A DNA stretch of 64,000 bases, from the NCBI GenBank assembly GCA_013289955.1, contig JABCYZ010000002.1, positions 62,001 to 126,000 of the forward strand, given 5' to 3'. The notes beneath the pieces are model-generated. The model was not told where the DNA came from and searched no databases. It was given only the letters and a program-made list of their open reading frames with translations. This document shows, in pieces, positions 35,871 through 45,685 of this stretch. The DNA is from Acidobacteriota bacterium. Lineage in GTDB: Bacteria > Acidobacteriota > Terriglobia > Acidiferrales > UBA7541. Each line of letters starts with the position of its first letter. The first letter of the stretch is position 1. The translations under genes were made by a program, and so were the position numbers.

Positions 35871-38689
35871 CTGCGTTCCGGCTCCCGTCCTTCGATTTCC
35901 GCGAGTGCTGCGGTACACCTTTCGCACACGGCAGGGTAGCGCCTATTCTCGCCGACATGCGTTGAGTAGTTCCAGCAGCGTTCGCACTTTGCGCCATCGG
36001 CACGCAAGATCTCGATCTGGAATGGCTCCCGAGGATCGCTCTCCATCGGACCGGCAAACGGCAAAACCTCGACCTGGGAGACGATCAAGAGCGCCGGCAA
36101 ATCCTTGGCGTGTTTTTGCAAGAGCGCCAGATAGGAATCATTTGAACGAAGCCGAATCTTGGCTTCGAGCGAAGCGCTGATGAATTTCCGGGCGCGAGAT
36201 CGTTCGAGGTCTTGCAGCACCTTCGCCCTCAGCGCATGGAGCTTTTCCCATTCCGTTCTTGTCTTCGCTTCGAGATTCGAGCGCAGCGCCGTGTCTTCGG
36301 AAAAAACGCCGATGTGCACGCTCTCCGGTTCAGCGGGCCCCCTGGGCATGTGCGCCCAAATCTCTTCCGAAGTGAAGACCAGGATGGGCGCGGCAAGGCG
36401 GACGAGAGCGCTGGTAATTTTCCAAATGGCTGTTTGCGCCGAGCGTCGGGAACGGTTTTTCGAAGCTTTCGTGTACAGGCGGTCCTTCAGCACGTCGAAA
36501 TAAAACGCACTTAAATCCACGACGCAGTAGTCGTGGAGCGCGTGATAGACGCGGTGGAAATCGTAGGCCGCGTACCACTCGCGGCATTTCTTCACCAGCT
36601 CGGCGGTGCGATCGAGCATCCAGCGGTCCAGCTCGTCGAGGGATTCGTTTCCAAGGGCGTGGCGCTCCGGCTCGAAATCAAACAAATTGCCGAGCGCAAA
36701 TCGAAACGTGTTGCGAATCTTGCGGTAGGCCTCGCTGAGCTGCGTCATTACGCGCTCGCTCATTTTGACGTCCGCCTGGTACTCCTGCGATGCGACCCAC
36801 AGGCGCAGCAGATCTGCTCCCCATTTTTCGCAAATGTCGCTGGGCAAGACGTTATTTCCGAGCGACTTGGACATCGGACGGCCCTGCTCATCGAGCGTCC
36901 AGCCGTGGGTCACGACGCTGCGGTACGGTGCGCGTTCACGCAGCCCGGTGGCAATCAGGAGCGAGCTCTGGAACCAGCCGCGATACTGGTCCGGACCTTC
37001 GAGATAAACGTCGGCAGGCCACTCGGCGCCCTTCAGGACGGCAAGATTCGAAGAGCCCGCGTCGAACCATACGTCCAGAATATCGTTTTCCTTGCGCCAC
37101 TTTCCTGCGCCGCACGGACATTCCGCGCCCGACGACAGCAACTCTTCCGCGGAGTGCTTGTACCAGGCATCGGCGCCTTCTCGTTCGAACCACTTGACTA
37201 CGTTTCGTAGCACCGTGAAATCTTCCAGCCTCGTGCCGCAGCCCTCGCAATAAAAAACAATAATTGGCACGCCCCAGAATCGTTGCCGCGACACGCACCA
37301 GTCCGGACGCTTTTCGATCATTTCGAAGATTCGCTCTTCGCCCCAGGACGGAATCCACTTCACGCCATGGATTTCTTCGAGCGCTTCGATACGCAGAGTT
37401 TTTTCATTGCCGTCAGCGGCTTGATCCATTTTGATGAACCACTGTTCGGTGGCCCGGAAGATCACCGGATTGCGGCAGCGCCAGCAATGCGGATAGCTGT
37501 GCGTGTAACTGTGATTTCCGAGGAGCGCCCCGCGGTCCTCGAGCAGCTTTACGATGATCGGATTCGCCTCAAACACATTCTTGCCCTTGTATTCCGGCAG
37601 ACCCTCGAGATAGACGCCCTTGTCGTCGATGGGCGCGTAAATTTCGAGGCCATATTTCTGCCCGGAAAGAAAGTCATCCGAGCCATGCCCCGGCGCGGTA
37701 TGGACGATGCCGCTGCCCTGATCGAGCGTGACATAATCCGCCAGGATTCCCGGCACCTGAATCGGCAAGAACGGATGTTGGAACTGCACGCCCTCAAAAT
37801 CCCGGCCTTTCGCACGCGAACGCAGGCGGACTTCCTTGATCCCGCATTCCGACGGAAGCGCGGCCACGCGGTCCGCCGCAAGCAGAAGCGCGCCCTTTTC
37901 TGTTTCCACCGTCACATATTCGAAATCGGGATGAAAAGCCAATGCGCGGTTGTGCGGCAGCGTCCAGGGCGTGGTCGTCCAGATGACCGCGCTCACGTCG
38001 CTCATCCCTCGGAGCTCACCCTTGCCGCCACCCACGACGGCAAATTTTACCCAGACCGATGGATTGGTGTGATCCACGTACTCGACTTCCGCCTCCGCCA
38101 GTGCGGTCGTATCGTAGATGCACCAATGAACCGGCTTACGCCCGCGGTAAACGAATCCCTTCTCCATGAAATCCAGAAGAGCGCCGGCGACGACCGCCTC
38201 GTACTCGTGGTTCATCGTCAGGTAAGGCTCATCCCACCGGCCGAGCACACCCAGCCGCTGGAAATCGCGGGTATGCTGCTCGACATAGCGCGTGGCAAAC
38301 TCGCGGCAAAGCCGGCGAAACTCCGCGGGCGAAACCTTCCCTTTGCCGCCAAGCTCCTTTTCTACCTGGGTCTCGATCGGCAGACCATGGCAATCCCATC
38401 CGGGCACATACGGCGCGTAGTGCCCAGCCATGCTTTTGGACTTGACGATCATGTCTTTCAGGATCTTGTTCAGTCCCGTGCCGAGATGTATTGTGCCGGT
38501 CGGATAAGGCGGCCCATCGTGCAAAACGAACAGCGGCTGGCCCTTGCGCGCGGCAAGGATGCGTTCGTAGAGATGCATTTGCTGCCAGGCCGCAAGCTGT
38601 TTGGGTTCGTTTTGCGGAAGACCAGCCTTCATCGGAAAGTCGGTCTTAGGCAGATTCAGGGTTTTCTTGAGTTCCAGAGGTTCGGCCAT
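35867..38689 (-). CDS. ileS: Isoleucyl-tRNA synthetase
   Basis: 940 residues from the ATG at 38689, since the conserved IleRS start ELKKTLNLPKTDFPM begins there; the frame beyond adds 29 residues of no family match. Class I signatures: PPYPTGTIHLGTGLNKILKD, where the HIGH box is HLGT, and GRPMSKSLGN for KMSKS. The editing domain is present mid-protein (WTTTPWTLPHNRAL) and the C-terminal zinc motif reads CERCWNYSTHVGENRRYPAVCERC. It charges tRNA-Ile in the cytoplasm. Cotranscribed with lspA by ATGA overlap. Confidence 0.97.
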   Translation of the reverse strand: MAEPLELKKTLNLPKTDFPMKAGLPQNEPKQLAAWQQMHLYERILAARKGQPLFVLHDGPPYPTGTIHLGTGLNKILKDMIVKSKSMAGHYAPYVPGWDCHGLPIETQVEKELGGKGKVSPAEFRRLCREFATRYVEQHTRDFQRLGVLGRWDEPYLTMNHEYEAVVAGALLDFMEKGFVYRGRKPVHWCIYDTTALAEAEVEYVDHTNPSVWVKFAVVGGGKGELRGMSDVSAVIWTTTPWTLPHNRALAFHPDFEYVTVETEKGALLLAADRVAALPSECGIKEVRLRSRAKGRDFEGVQFQHPFLPIQVPGILADYVTLDQGSGIVHTAPGHGSDDFLSGQKYGLEIYAPIDDKGVYLEGLPEYKGKNVFEANPIIVKLLEDRGALLGNHSYTHSYPHCWRCRNPVIFRATEQWFIKMDQAADGNEKTLRIEALEEIHGVKWIPSWGEERIFEMIEKRPDWCVSRQRFWGVPIIVFYCEGCGTRLEDFTVLRNVVKWFEREGADAWYKHSAEELLSSGAECPCGAGKWRKENDILDVWFDAGSSNLAVLKGAEWPADVYLEGPDQYRGWFQSSLLIATGLRERAPYRSVVTHGWTLDEQGRPMSKSLGNNVLPSDICEKWGADLLRLWVASQEYQADVKMSERVMTQLSEAYRKIRNTFRFALGNLFDFEPERHALGNESLDELDRWMLDRTAELVKKCREWYAAYDFHRVYHALHDYCVVDLSAFYFDVLKDRLYTKASKNRSRRSAQTAIWKITSALVRLAAPILVFTSEEIWAHMPRGPAEPESVHIGVFSEDTALRSNLEAKTRTEWEKLHALRAKVLQDLERSRARKFISASLEAKIRLRSNDSYLALLQKHAKDLPALLIVSQVEVLPFAGPMESDPREPFQIEILRADGAKCERCWNYSTHVGENRRYPAVCERCTAALAEIEGREPERR

Positions 38690-38918
38690 GAATGTGTGTG
38701 CCCCGAGCTGCGCTGGTTCGATACAAATGCCGTCCCAGATTGCCGTACCCTGGTTCAGGTATTCAGCCAGAAACATCAGAAAGCGGTGTAATTGCGTATG
38801 TTACAATGATTGGCAGTCGGTGTCAGCGGTCGAGGTCGCGCAACCTTTCCCGGTTCGCTCGAATCTTACCGAATAGGAACACCCTACGCAGCCCAGGTGC
38901 GTCTAAATCAGGGGGAAG

Positions 38919-40142
38919 ATGGTGCCGGACCTAATCGTCAATCTCGTTCCACCTGAAGCAACAAAGCCCAGCGTGTCTGCTTCCGGCAATCACCAAGTCG
39001 TACCCGTACCTGCGGCAGCCGTTCCGAGGTTTGGCGCTCCTGCCCTTCTCATTCCCGATAATTTCTGGTCGAACCTCAAACAGTTCCTGACAGAACGTCC
39101 TGTGAAGGTGACGGACCGGCCGGGGGCGCCGTTTGTAAAGGCAGTCTTTGGCGCCGGGGTCCTAGACAATTTCAAGGACTTCTTCAGTTCGCGTCCGGTG
39201 CCGAGAGGGCCTGTAAACAGCCGGCTGGCGGTTTCCTGGGGCACGAACTTCGGCGGGTTCGGCTCGCGCATCAAAGAAGTCTTCTTTCCGGCAAAACTTC
39301 CGCCGGCGAATTTCACGAGCAAGCCCCTGAAAGTGAAGGACATCTGGACGAAGGACGAGAACTTCGGCTGGACACAGGTGATTTCCTTTGCCATTCACGG
39401 CAGCGTGTTCGCCCTGGTTATATTGATTCCCCTGTTTTGGCATTTCGGGACCAAGACCGAGGCGAAAAACAAAAACGTCGATATGACGGCGATCGATATT
39501 TCGCCCTACATGGCGAAGCTCCCGGCGGGCGCAAAGAAGGCTGGCGGCGGTGGCGGCGCGAACGACCATACGCTGACTCCTGTCAACAAAGGGAAGCTTC
39601 CTAAGTTCCAGTGGACGCAGTTCACTCCACCGCAGGTGAAGCCCCAGAATCCGGATCCCAAACTGGCCATGGACCCGTCGCTCCTTGGTCCACCGGATCT
39701 GAAAGTGCCGAATATTAATGCCGCGAACTTTGGCGATCCGCTGGCCAACGGCGTGAGCGATTCCCTGGGACATGGCAATGGCACGGGCATTGGAAGCGGC
39801 ACGGGCGGCGGCTTGGGGCCTGGCGAAGGCGGGGGCACGGGCGGCGGCGCTTTCCGCGCGGGAGTGAATGGAGTTGGGGTGCCGGAGTGCATCTATTGCC
39901 CGCCACCGCTCTACTCCGATGACGCGCGCAAGGCGAAGTACATGGGAACCGTGGTGTTGCAGGTGACCATTACTCCCGACGGCCGCGCGGTCAACATTTC
40001 CATCCTGAAGGATCCCGGAATGGGCCTCGGGGAAAAGGCCGTTGAGTCGGTCCGCACGTGGAAGTTCCGGCCTGCGGCTGGACCGAACGGCAAGATTGTG
40101 CCTGTGAGCGTACCGATCGAAGTGACGTTCCGGCTTTATTAG
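38919..40142 (+). CDS. TonB-family energy transducer with long N-terminal extension
   Basis: 407 residues. A cytoplasmic N-terminal region of about 160 residues contains three similar units (FWSNLKQFLTERPVKV, LDNFKDFFSSRPVPRG and IKEVFFPAKLPPANFTSKPLKV). A TM segment follows at about 165-190 (ISFAIHGSVFALVILIPLFW), then a Gly/Pro-rich periplasmic spacer and a TonB C-terminal domain from about 325. That domain starts with CIYCPPPLYSDDARKAKYMG and ends WKFRPA...PIEVTFRLY. It transmits proton-motive energy to outer-membrane receptors. The receptor is not in the window. Confidence 0.87.
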   Translation: MVPDLIVNLVPPEATKPSVSASGNHQVVPVPAAAVPRFGAPALLIPDNFWSNLKQFLTERPVKVTDRPGAPFVKAVFGAGVLDNFKDFFSSRPVPRGPVNSRLAVSWGTNFGGFGSRIKEVFFPAKLPPANFTSKPLKVKDIWTKDENFGWTQVISFAIHGSVFALVILIPLFWHFGTKTEAKNKNVDMTAIDISPYMAKLPAGAKKAGGGGGANDHTLTPVNKGKLPKFQWTQFTPPQVKPQNPDPKLAMDPSLLGPPDLKVPNINAANFGDPLANGVSDSLGHGNGTGIGSGTGGGLGPGEGGGTGGGAFRAGVNGVGVPECIYCPPPLYSDDARKAKYMGTVVLQVTITPDGRAVNISILKDPGMGLGEKAVESVRTWKFRPAAGPNGKIVPVSVPIEVTFRLY

Positions 40143-40311
40143 TTTTCTATCTTCTGACTGAATCCTCATTTTCTATTTCCATTTTCTTTGACTGCTCAAG
40201 AGTTTTAGGTGCAGGCAACCAAACTTCGTTTCAAGACTTCTGACTAGCCGACTGGTGCCCGCCTCCAGACGTTGTCGGGCCGAAACTTGAGGCGGAGACG
40301 GAGGCCTGCGC

Positions 40312-41256
40312 ATGCGCGATCCAGTTCTGCGCCCTTTTTCCGGCCACGATTCCGCAGCCGAATCCTGGCTCAACCGAGTTCGGGAAAACCTGGGGCAGCT
40401 TCTGATTCCCTCGCATTTCAAACCCTCATCGGCAAACGGTGCGCCGATTCATTTACTGAAGCTCGAAAAATCGCCGCGACCGGCGCGCGCTCAAGGCGCT
40501 TCTCTGCTTACTCATGCTGCGGTTTTTGCGATCGCTCTCTTCCTGCTGACCCAGGGGCCCAGAAGATTCTCGGACGAGGCAGGCAAGGACACGAGGAAGT
40601 TAAGTCCTCTCACAGTCCCACCGGGGTTATTCCCTACTCTCGCGAACGCACATCCTTCCGGCGGAATTGGCAGCGGGGGCGACCAAAACCCTATTCCCGC
40701 AACGCATGGTAGTCTTCCAGCGTTTTCTTCCATCGTGCTTGTGAGACCGACGCTGCCGCAAAACGACCACGTCGAACTACCCGTGCCACCGACGATCTTG
40801 GACCCGAACGCGGCGCCGGTTCTTCAGCCTATCGACAAAATAGGATTGCCCTGGATGCTGTCCGATACGAATTCTGCTGGTCCGGGGCGGGACCACGGCA
40901 TCGGATCCAAGGAAGGCGGTCATCTTGGTGACAGCGGAGATGGTCCGGCCGGTTATGGCAATCAGAACACTCCCTTCAGGGCGGGAGTCACTCAGCCGGC
41001 ATGCGCGTATTGTCCATATCCGACATACACGGATGAGGCGCGGCACGGGAAGGTGCAGGGCTCGGTGACGCTGGCGGTGCTGGTGGGAGCAGATGGGCGG
41101 GCGCAGGATGTTCAGATCGTCAAAGGAATCGGATTCGGCCTGGATGAGCGCGCGATAGAAACCGTGCGGGGCTGGAAATTTATTCCGGCGCGCGACGGCG
41201 CGAAGCAGCCGCTCGCGGCGTGGGTTACCGTCGAAGCTGTATTTCGCCTGTTCTGA
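40312..41256 (+). CDS. Second TonB-family energy transducer
   Basis: 314 residues, GGAGG 7 bases upstream of the ATG. It has one N-terminal unit (WLNRVRENLGQLLIPSHFKP) related to those of the gene before it, a TM segment (about 62-81), a Pro/Gly-rich spacer, and a TonB C-terminal domain starting CAYCPYPTYTDEARHGKVQG and ending WVTVEAVFRLF. The C-x-Y-C-P motif before the domain is shared with the neighbouring transducer. Start-to-stop distance to that gene is 169 bases, so the pair may form one operon. Probably a duplication. Confidence 0.85.
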   Translation: MRDPVLRPFSGHDSAAESWLNRVRENLGQLLIPSHFKPSSANGAPIHLLKLEKSPRPARAQGASLLTHAAVFAIALFLLTQGPRRFSDEAGKDTRKLSPLTVPPGLFPTLANAHPSGGIGSGGDQNPIPATHGSLPAFSSIVLVRPTLPQNDHVELPVPPTILDPNAAPVLQPIDKIGLPWMLSDTNSAGPGRDHGIGSKEGGHLGDSGDGPAGYGNQNTPFRAGVTQPACAYCPYPTYTDEARHGKVQGSVTLAVLVGADGRAQDVQIVKGIGFGLDERAIETVRGWKFIPARDGAKQPLAAWVTVEAVFRLF

Positions 41257-41280
41257 CGGGTAGCCAGGGGTCGTCTACCC

Positions 41281-42096
41281 ATGAAGCCCATCTTTCTCTT
41301 GCCTGCGGCTGCGCTACTTTTCGGCTCGTTTGCCGCTTCAGAAGAAATCAAGTCGTTCCGCGACGAGCAATCCCGATATCCCCGCGTCCGCACCGCCGCG
41401 AAAGAGAAGGACGATGCTCTGCGGCGGATGTTTGAGGAAAAAAAGATATCCTATCCGCCGCGTGCCATCCTTTTTCGCGCTTTTAAGAAAGAAGCGCTGC
41501 TCGAACTCTGGGCTTCGGATAAGGCCCGAGGACCGTTGACGCTCGTGCACGTCTACGGGATTTGCGCGACCTCCGGCTTGCTTGGGCCGAAAAGAAAGTT
41601 CGGCGATACACAAGTTCCCGAAGGCTTCTACGAACTGGATTGGTTCAACCCTCAGAGCAATTTTTTCTTGAGCTTGCACATCAGCTATCCGAACACCGCC
41701 GACAGGATCCTCGGATCGCACACCAATCCCGGCGGAGATATTTTCCTGCATGGGAATTGCGTGACCATCGGCTGCATTCCAATAACCGACGAAGGGATCA
41801 AGGAGGTCTATTGGCTGGCGGTGCAGGTGCGTACGGCGGGCCAGCGTCACATTCCTATCGAGATATTCCCGGCGCGGCTGACAGAAGACGGATTCAAGGC
41901 GCTCGCAGAGAGTCATCCTAACCAGCCGGAACTGCTCGCGTTTTGGAGCAATCTCCGGGAGGGCTTCAACCTCTTTGAGAAGGATCATCGAGCGCGGAAA
42001 ATCACCGTGACAAGCGATGGTAAATACAGGTTCGGCGAAGAGAGCAGCCTAGCCGGAGCCGCTGAACTTCTGGACGAGCACCGCGGAGGGGCGTAG
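41281..42096 (+). CDS. L,D-transpeptidase, YafK-like
   Basis: 271 residues, signal peptide about 1-19. The YkuD-type catalytic motif reads IFLHGNCVTIGCIPITDEGI with His157 and Cys165, the H-x7-C spacing of the YafK/ErfK subgroup. Upstream, LVHVYGICATSGLLGPKRKFGDTQVPEGFYELD fits the domain's N-terminal strands and substrate groove. It likely forms 3-3 cross-links or anchors a protein to peptidoglycan in the periplasm. Starts 24 bases after the second TonB gene and may be in the same transcript. Confidence 0.85.
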   Translation: MKPIFLLPAAALLFGSFAASEEIKSFRDEQSRYPRVRTAAKEKDDALRRMFEEKKISYPPRAILFRAFKKEALLELWASDKARGPLTLVHVYGICATSGLLGPKRKFGDTQVPEGFYELDWFNPQSNFFLSLHISYPNTADRILGSHTNPGGDIFLHGNCVTIGCIPITDEGIKEVYWLAVQVRTAGQRHIPIEIFPARLTEDGFKALAESHPNQPELLAFWSNLREGFNLFEKDHRARKITVTSDGKYRFGEESSLAGAAELLDEHRGGA

Positions 42097-42242
42097 CATT
42101 TCTCTATGCCGTACGAATTCCGGCAGTGGGATGGGATGGAGGCGGAGCCGTAGTCGGCGCGCTTCTGCGCTGGAGAGTGATTCAAGCAACACATGAGACG
42201 CTTCTTCTATATGGGCTGTGGACAATCTGTTAGGATTCCGGC

Positions 42243-43100
42243 ATGAGAAGAGCAACCGCTGTTTCATTGGCTATCTTCGCCGGAATGGTGTGCTTCCTTG
42301 ACACGACCCGGGCGCAGAACTCCGCGGCCAGCCTGGATATTACGGCGCGCGTCACGCCGACGGCCGCGCAGCCGGAACCAGTGAGGCAATTCACGATTTA
42401 CATCCTGACAAGGAGCTATGCGGAGATCGCCAAGGAAGTCGAAGAAGCGGACCCCGTCCCGACGCGGAATGACTTCATCGAGGGGTTGAAAGTATCGCCG
42501 GAGCTGAAGAAATGGCTGAAGGACCACGATACGCTCGATCTGACCGCTCCCGATGTGGATAAACAGATGAAGGCCGACGACATCATCCATACCCCGGAAT
42601 TATTGCTGGCCTACGAGCACTCGAACAGCGGCGGCGTGACCAACGGCTTTCCGAAGCCGAAGTTCAAGGAATCGGACAAAACCGACCATCCGGACAAGTA
42701 TGAAAAAGACAGGCTGGCGTATTACGCGACGCTGAAGAAATTTATTATTGCCAACCCCGGAACCGTTTCCGGAATGGAGCTGGAGCTGGACACGCTGAAT
42801 CCGCAACGGAAGTGGGCGCAGATGCTGAGCAATCAGAAAAAGCGCGTGCAGAAACTGGCGCCGGAAGTGGCACAAACAAAATATCTGGCGGCCAAAGTGC
42901 AGACGGACCTGGAAGGACACGCTTTTCTTCGCCAGCTGGCGCCGGGCAATTACTGGATCAGCTCGCTGAACCTGGACGCAAACGCCGGCGACGCGCGCGT
43001 GCGCTGGGATGTTCCCGTCACGATTGAAGCCGGGCAAGCTTTCCGCATCGAACTCACCAACCTGAACGCCACGGACACGATGGCATCGTCGGCGCCCTAA
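42243..43100 (+). CDS. Secreted protein of unknown function
   Basis: 285 residues with a signal peptide (about 1-24, ending TTRA). The mature part begins SLDITARVTPTAAQPEPVRQFTIYILTRSYAEIAKEVEE, a beta-sandwich-like lead-in, then a charged helical middle (GLKVSPELKKWLKDHDTLDL, LSNQKKRVQKLAPEVAQTKY) and a C-terminal TDLEGHAFLRQLAPGNYWISS, which resembles the end of carboxypeptidase-regulatory-like or transthyretin-like domains. The role is unknown. It lies upstream of TerC on the same strand with 21 bases between. Confidence 0.75.
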   Translation: MRRATAVSLAIFAGMVCFLDTTRAQNSAASLDITARVTPTAAQPEPVRQFTIYILTRSYAEIAKEVEEADPVPTRNDFIEGLKVSPELKKWLKDHDTLDLTAPDVDKQMKADDIIHTPELLLAYEHSNSGGVTNGFPKPKFKESDKTDHPDKYEKDRLAYYATLKKFIIANPGTVSGMELELDTLNPQRKWAQMLSNQKKRVQKLAPEVAQTKYLAAKVQTDLEGHAFLRQLAPGNYWISSLNLDANAGDARVRWDVPVTIEAGQAFRIELTNLNATDTMASSAP

Positions 43101-43121
43101 GGCGCGCCGGCTGCCGGAGCC

Positions 43122-44039
43122 ATGGGCACACCTCTGCTTTGGCTGGTTTTCAATCTTTTCGTACTGGCCGCGATTGTATTGGACCTCGGTGTCTTCCACC
43201 GGCGACCTCACAAGATGGCAACGCGGGAAGCGATCACCTGGACGCTCGTCTGGGTGGGGTTGTCCGTTGCGTTTGGGCTCGGCCTGATGTATTTCGCCGG
43301 CGAGCAGCGCGGACTGGAATTCTTCACCGGCTATGTGATCGAAAAGGCCCTCAGCGTCGACAATCTTTTTTTATTTTTGGTGATTTTCCGGACGTTTGCG
43401 GTGGATGAAAAGATCCAGCACCGCATTCTGGAATGGGGGATTTTGGGTGCGCTGGTGATGCGCGGCGCGATGATCGCAGCAGGAGCAGGGCTGATTGAGC
43501 GGTTCAGCTGGGTGCTTTATGTGTTCGGTGCATTTTTGCTGTACGCGGGATTGCACATGCTGTTTGTGAAGAAAGAGGAGATGCGTCCCGAGGAGAACAG
43601 GATTTCACGTTTTGCGAGAAGGCACCTGCGGGTGACGAAGGAATATCAGGGGAGTAAATTTTTTGTACGGGAACGAGGAACCTGGTACGCCACGCCCTTG
43701 TTTGTGGTGCTGCTCATCGTGGAGATTACGGACATCACGATGGCGGTGGATTCGATTCCGGCCATTTTTGGAATTACGCATGATCCTTTCCTTGTGTACA
43801 CGTCGAACGTGTTCGCGATATTGGGTTTGCGGGCCATGTATTTTCTGCTGGCAGGCGTGCTCGGGCGGCTGCGGTATTTGACGGCTGGTCTTTCCTCGGT
43901 ACTGGCGTTTATCGGGGCGAAAATGATTGTTGAGCCGTGGTTACATATTTCGGTGGAGATCTCTTTGGCGGTGGTGGGAGGGATCTTGTTGGTGGCGCTG
44001 ACGGCTTCCCTGCTGGTTGGTCCAAAAGTAAAAGGATGA
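43122..44039 (+). CDS. TerC-family integral membrane protein
   Basis: 305 residues with about eight TM segments. The TerC signatures are present: VIEKALSVDNLFLFLVIF in the first half and FVVLLIVEITDITMAVDSIPAIFGIT in the second, each carrying the paired acidic residues proposed to bind a metal ion. Family members are implicated in tellurite resistance and manganese export coupled to protein secretion; which applies here is unknown. Confidence 0.9.
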   Translation: MGTPLLWLVFNLFVLAAIVLDLGVFHRRPHKMATREAITWTLVWVGLSVAFGLGLMYFAGEQRGLEFFTGYVIEKALSVDNLFLFLVIFRTFAVDEKIQHRILEWGILGALVMRGAMIAAGAGLIERFSWVLYVFGAFLLYAGLHMLFVKKEEMRPEENRISRFARRHLRVTKEYQGSKFFVRERGTWYATPLFVVLLIVEITDITMAVDSIPAIFGITHDPFLVYTSNVFAILGLRAMYFLLAGVLGRLRYLTAGLSSVLAFIGAKMIVEPWLHISVEISLAVVGGILLVALTASLLVGPKVKG

Positions 44040-44210
44040 CGTGGTGTCGCGAGCGGTCTTGCCGCAGGGGACGCGGCCTTCGAGGATCGGGCTAAACAGG
44101 TTGCGGCCCTCAATGGCAGCCGAGATGCATGAGAGGAGAGCGGGCACGGCCCTCCGGGGCTCAGGCAAAACGTGCCGCGCCCGCTACGAATTTGGGTGGG
44201 GAGGAAGAAT

Positions 44211-45287
44211 ATGGCTGATCGGATGGGCTGGTTCCTGCGGATGCTTTCCTACCTGGTTATGGTGCCTGGGATTGTCTGCCCGCCGGCGTGGGGGGCTGCG
44301 GGAGCAAAGAAGATTATCCTGGATACCGACCCGGGGACCGATGACGCGATGGCGCTCATGCTGGCTCTGAATTCTCCGGAGCTGGATGTGCGGGCCATCA
44401 CCGTTGTGCCCGGGAACGTGACGGCGGGGCAGGGTCTGGAAAATGCGCTGCGGATGGTTTCGCTGGCAAACCGCTGTGACATTCCCGTCGCAGGAGGTGC
44501 GGAGCATCCACTATTTCAGAAACTGATCACGGCGGAGTTCTGGCACGGCAAGAATGGGCTCGGAAACATCGAGTTGCCGAAAAGCAAATGCAAAGCGGAC
44601 GCGCGGTTTGGACCGGACCTCATCATTGCCTTGGTGCGCGCCTATCCGCACGAAATCACGCTGGTGCCTGTTGGGCCGCTGACAAATATTGCACTGGCGA
44701 TTGAAAAAGATCCGGGGATCGTGCCGCTCGTGAAGGAAGTGATTCTAATGGGGGGGTCGATCAAGGGCGGGAATGTGAATGCCGCGGCGGAAGCGAATAT
44801 TTACAACGATCCGGAAGCGGCGCAGATGGTTTTTCAGGCGGGCTGGCCGCTGACGATGGTCGGGCTCGACGTCGGGGACAAGACGCTTTTCGGCCGCAAA
44901 CAACTGGAGCAACTCGGAAAGACGCACGGCCCGGTGAACGACTTCATGTATGGAGTGACGAAATTTCTCGTGGAGTTGTCGGAAAAATTCGGGGATAGCG
45001 GGACGCCGATGTACGATCCGCTGGCTGTGGGAGTGGCGATCGACGCGGAGCTGGTGACAGCGCCGGCGATGCATGTCGATGTCGAAACGCGGGGCGAATT
45101 TACGCGAGGAGAAACGGTGGCAAATCGGCGGAATGAAATCGAAAGGAACGTATTACACCATTTCCCGGAGGGCGATCGTTACGTGATCGAGGGCCTCGAC
45201 AAGGTCGTGCCGAACGCCAAGGTTTCCATCGATGTGAAGGCAGACAAGTTTCTTGAGTTGTTTGTTTCGCGGCTGCAAGGAAAGTAA
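44211..45287 (+). CDS. Nucleoside hydrolase (IU-nucleoside hydrolase-like), exported
   Basis: 358 residues from the ATG at 44211 (GGGGAGGAAGA upstream). A hydrophobic leader (about 5-29, ending AWGA) suggests export. The signature DTDPGTDDAMAL (38-49) binds the catalytic Ca, and IYNDPEAA and YDPLAV carry further ligands and nucleoside contacts. It hydrolyses the N-glycosidic bond of ribonucleosides, releasing base and ribose, here probably in the periplasm for nucleoside salvage. The upstream 171 bases contain an imperfect GC-rich hairpin (about 44139-44186). Confidence 0.88.
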   Translation: MADRMGWFLRMLSYLVMVPGIVCPPAWGAAGAKKIILDTDPGTDDAMALMLALNSPELDVRAITVVPGNVTAGQGLENALRMVSLANRCDIPVAGGAEHPLFQKLITAEFWHGKNGLGNIELPKSKCKADARFGPDLIIALVRAYPHEITLVPVGPLTNIALAIEKDPGIVPLVKEVILMGGSIKGGNVNAAAEANIYNDPEAAQMVFQAGWPLTMVGLDVGDKTLFGRKQLEQLGKTHGPVNDFMYGVTKFLVELSEKFGDSGTPMYDPLAVGVAIDAELVTAPAMHVDVETRGEFTRGETVANRRNEIERNVLHHFPEGDRYVIEGLDKVVPNAKVSIDVKADKFLELFVSRLQGK

Positions 45288-45685
45288 CAGAGCCATCGGT
45301 CGAGAACGGCCGGCACAAAAATAGCTCTCTTGAAACCCCCATCCGCTACAAAACTCATTTAGAGTTTTCTAATCTTGGCCAGAACGAGGAGGCCGCCGAT
45401 TTGGCCCTCCGAGCGCTAGGAAATCACAGGGGTGTGTGCGCGCAATGGCCAGAAGTGCGAGCGGTCAGCCACAGCAAACTCGCTGATGTGACAGGGATTA
45501 GGGCTCCTTTCCCGGTACTCAGATGGAGGCGGGCAGAGAGAGTTTGCGGAGCTTTTTTAGGCTGTATTTTCATTTCGGAACACGAGGGGGGCCGGACGGT
45601 TCGCAATCGAATGAGGGCGACCGGGAATAACGCCGCCAAGCCGCCACCTTCTGACCCAGAGATGCCAAGCCGGCGGGAGGGATGA
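45288..45685. other. Non-coding leader of the hybrid kinase gene
   Basis: 398 bases with no gene I can support. A strong GGGAGG site lies at its end, just before the TTG at 45686. Weak inverted repeats occur (45392-45413 and around 45511-45552, the second followed by TTTTTT, a possible terminator), but none is convincing. Confidence 0.35.

Noticed and set aside
37283..38791. 502-codon plus-strand frame opposite ileS
   Set aside because: Arg-, His- and Leu-rich composition without any motif; ileS is unambiguous on the minus strand.
44139..44186. GC-rich imperfect hairpin before the nucleoside hydrolase gene as a riboswitch
   Set aside because: The pairing needs several bulges and no known purine or other riboswitch core is visible; noted only as a possible weak terminator of terC.
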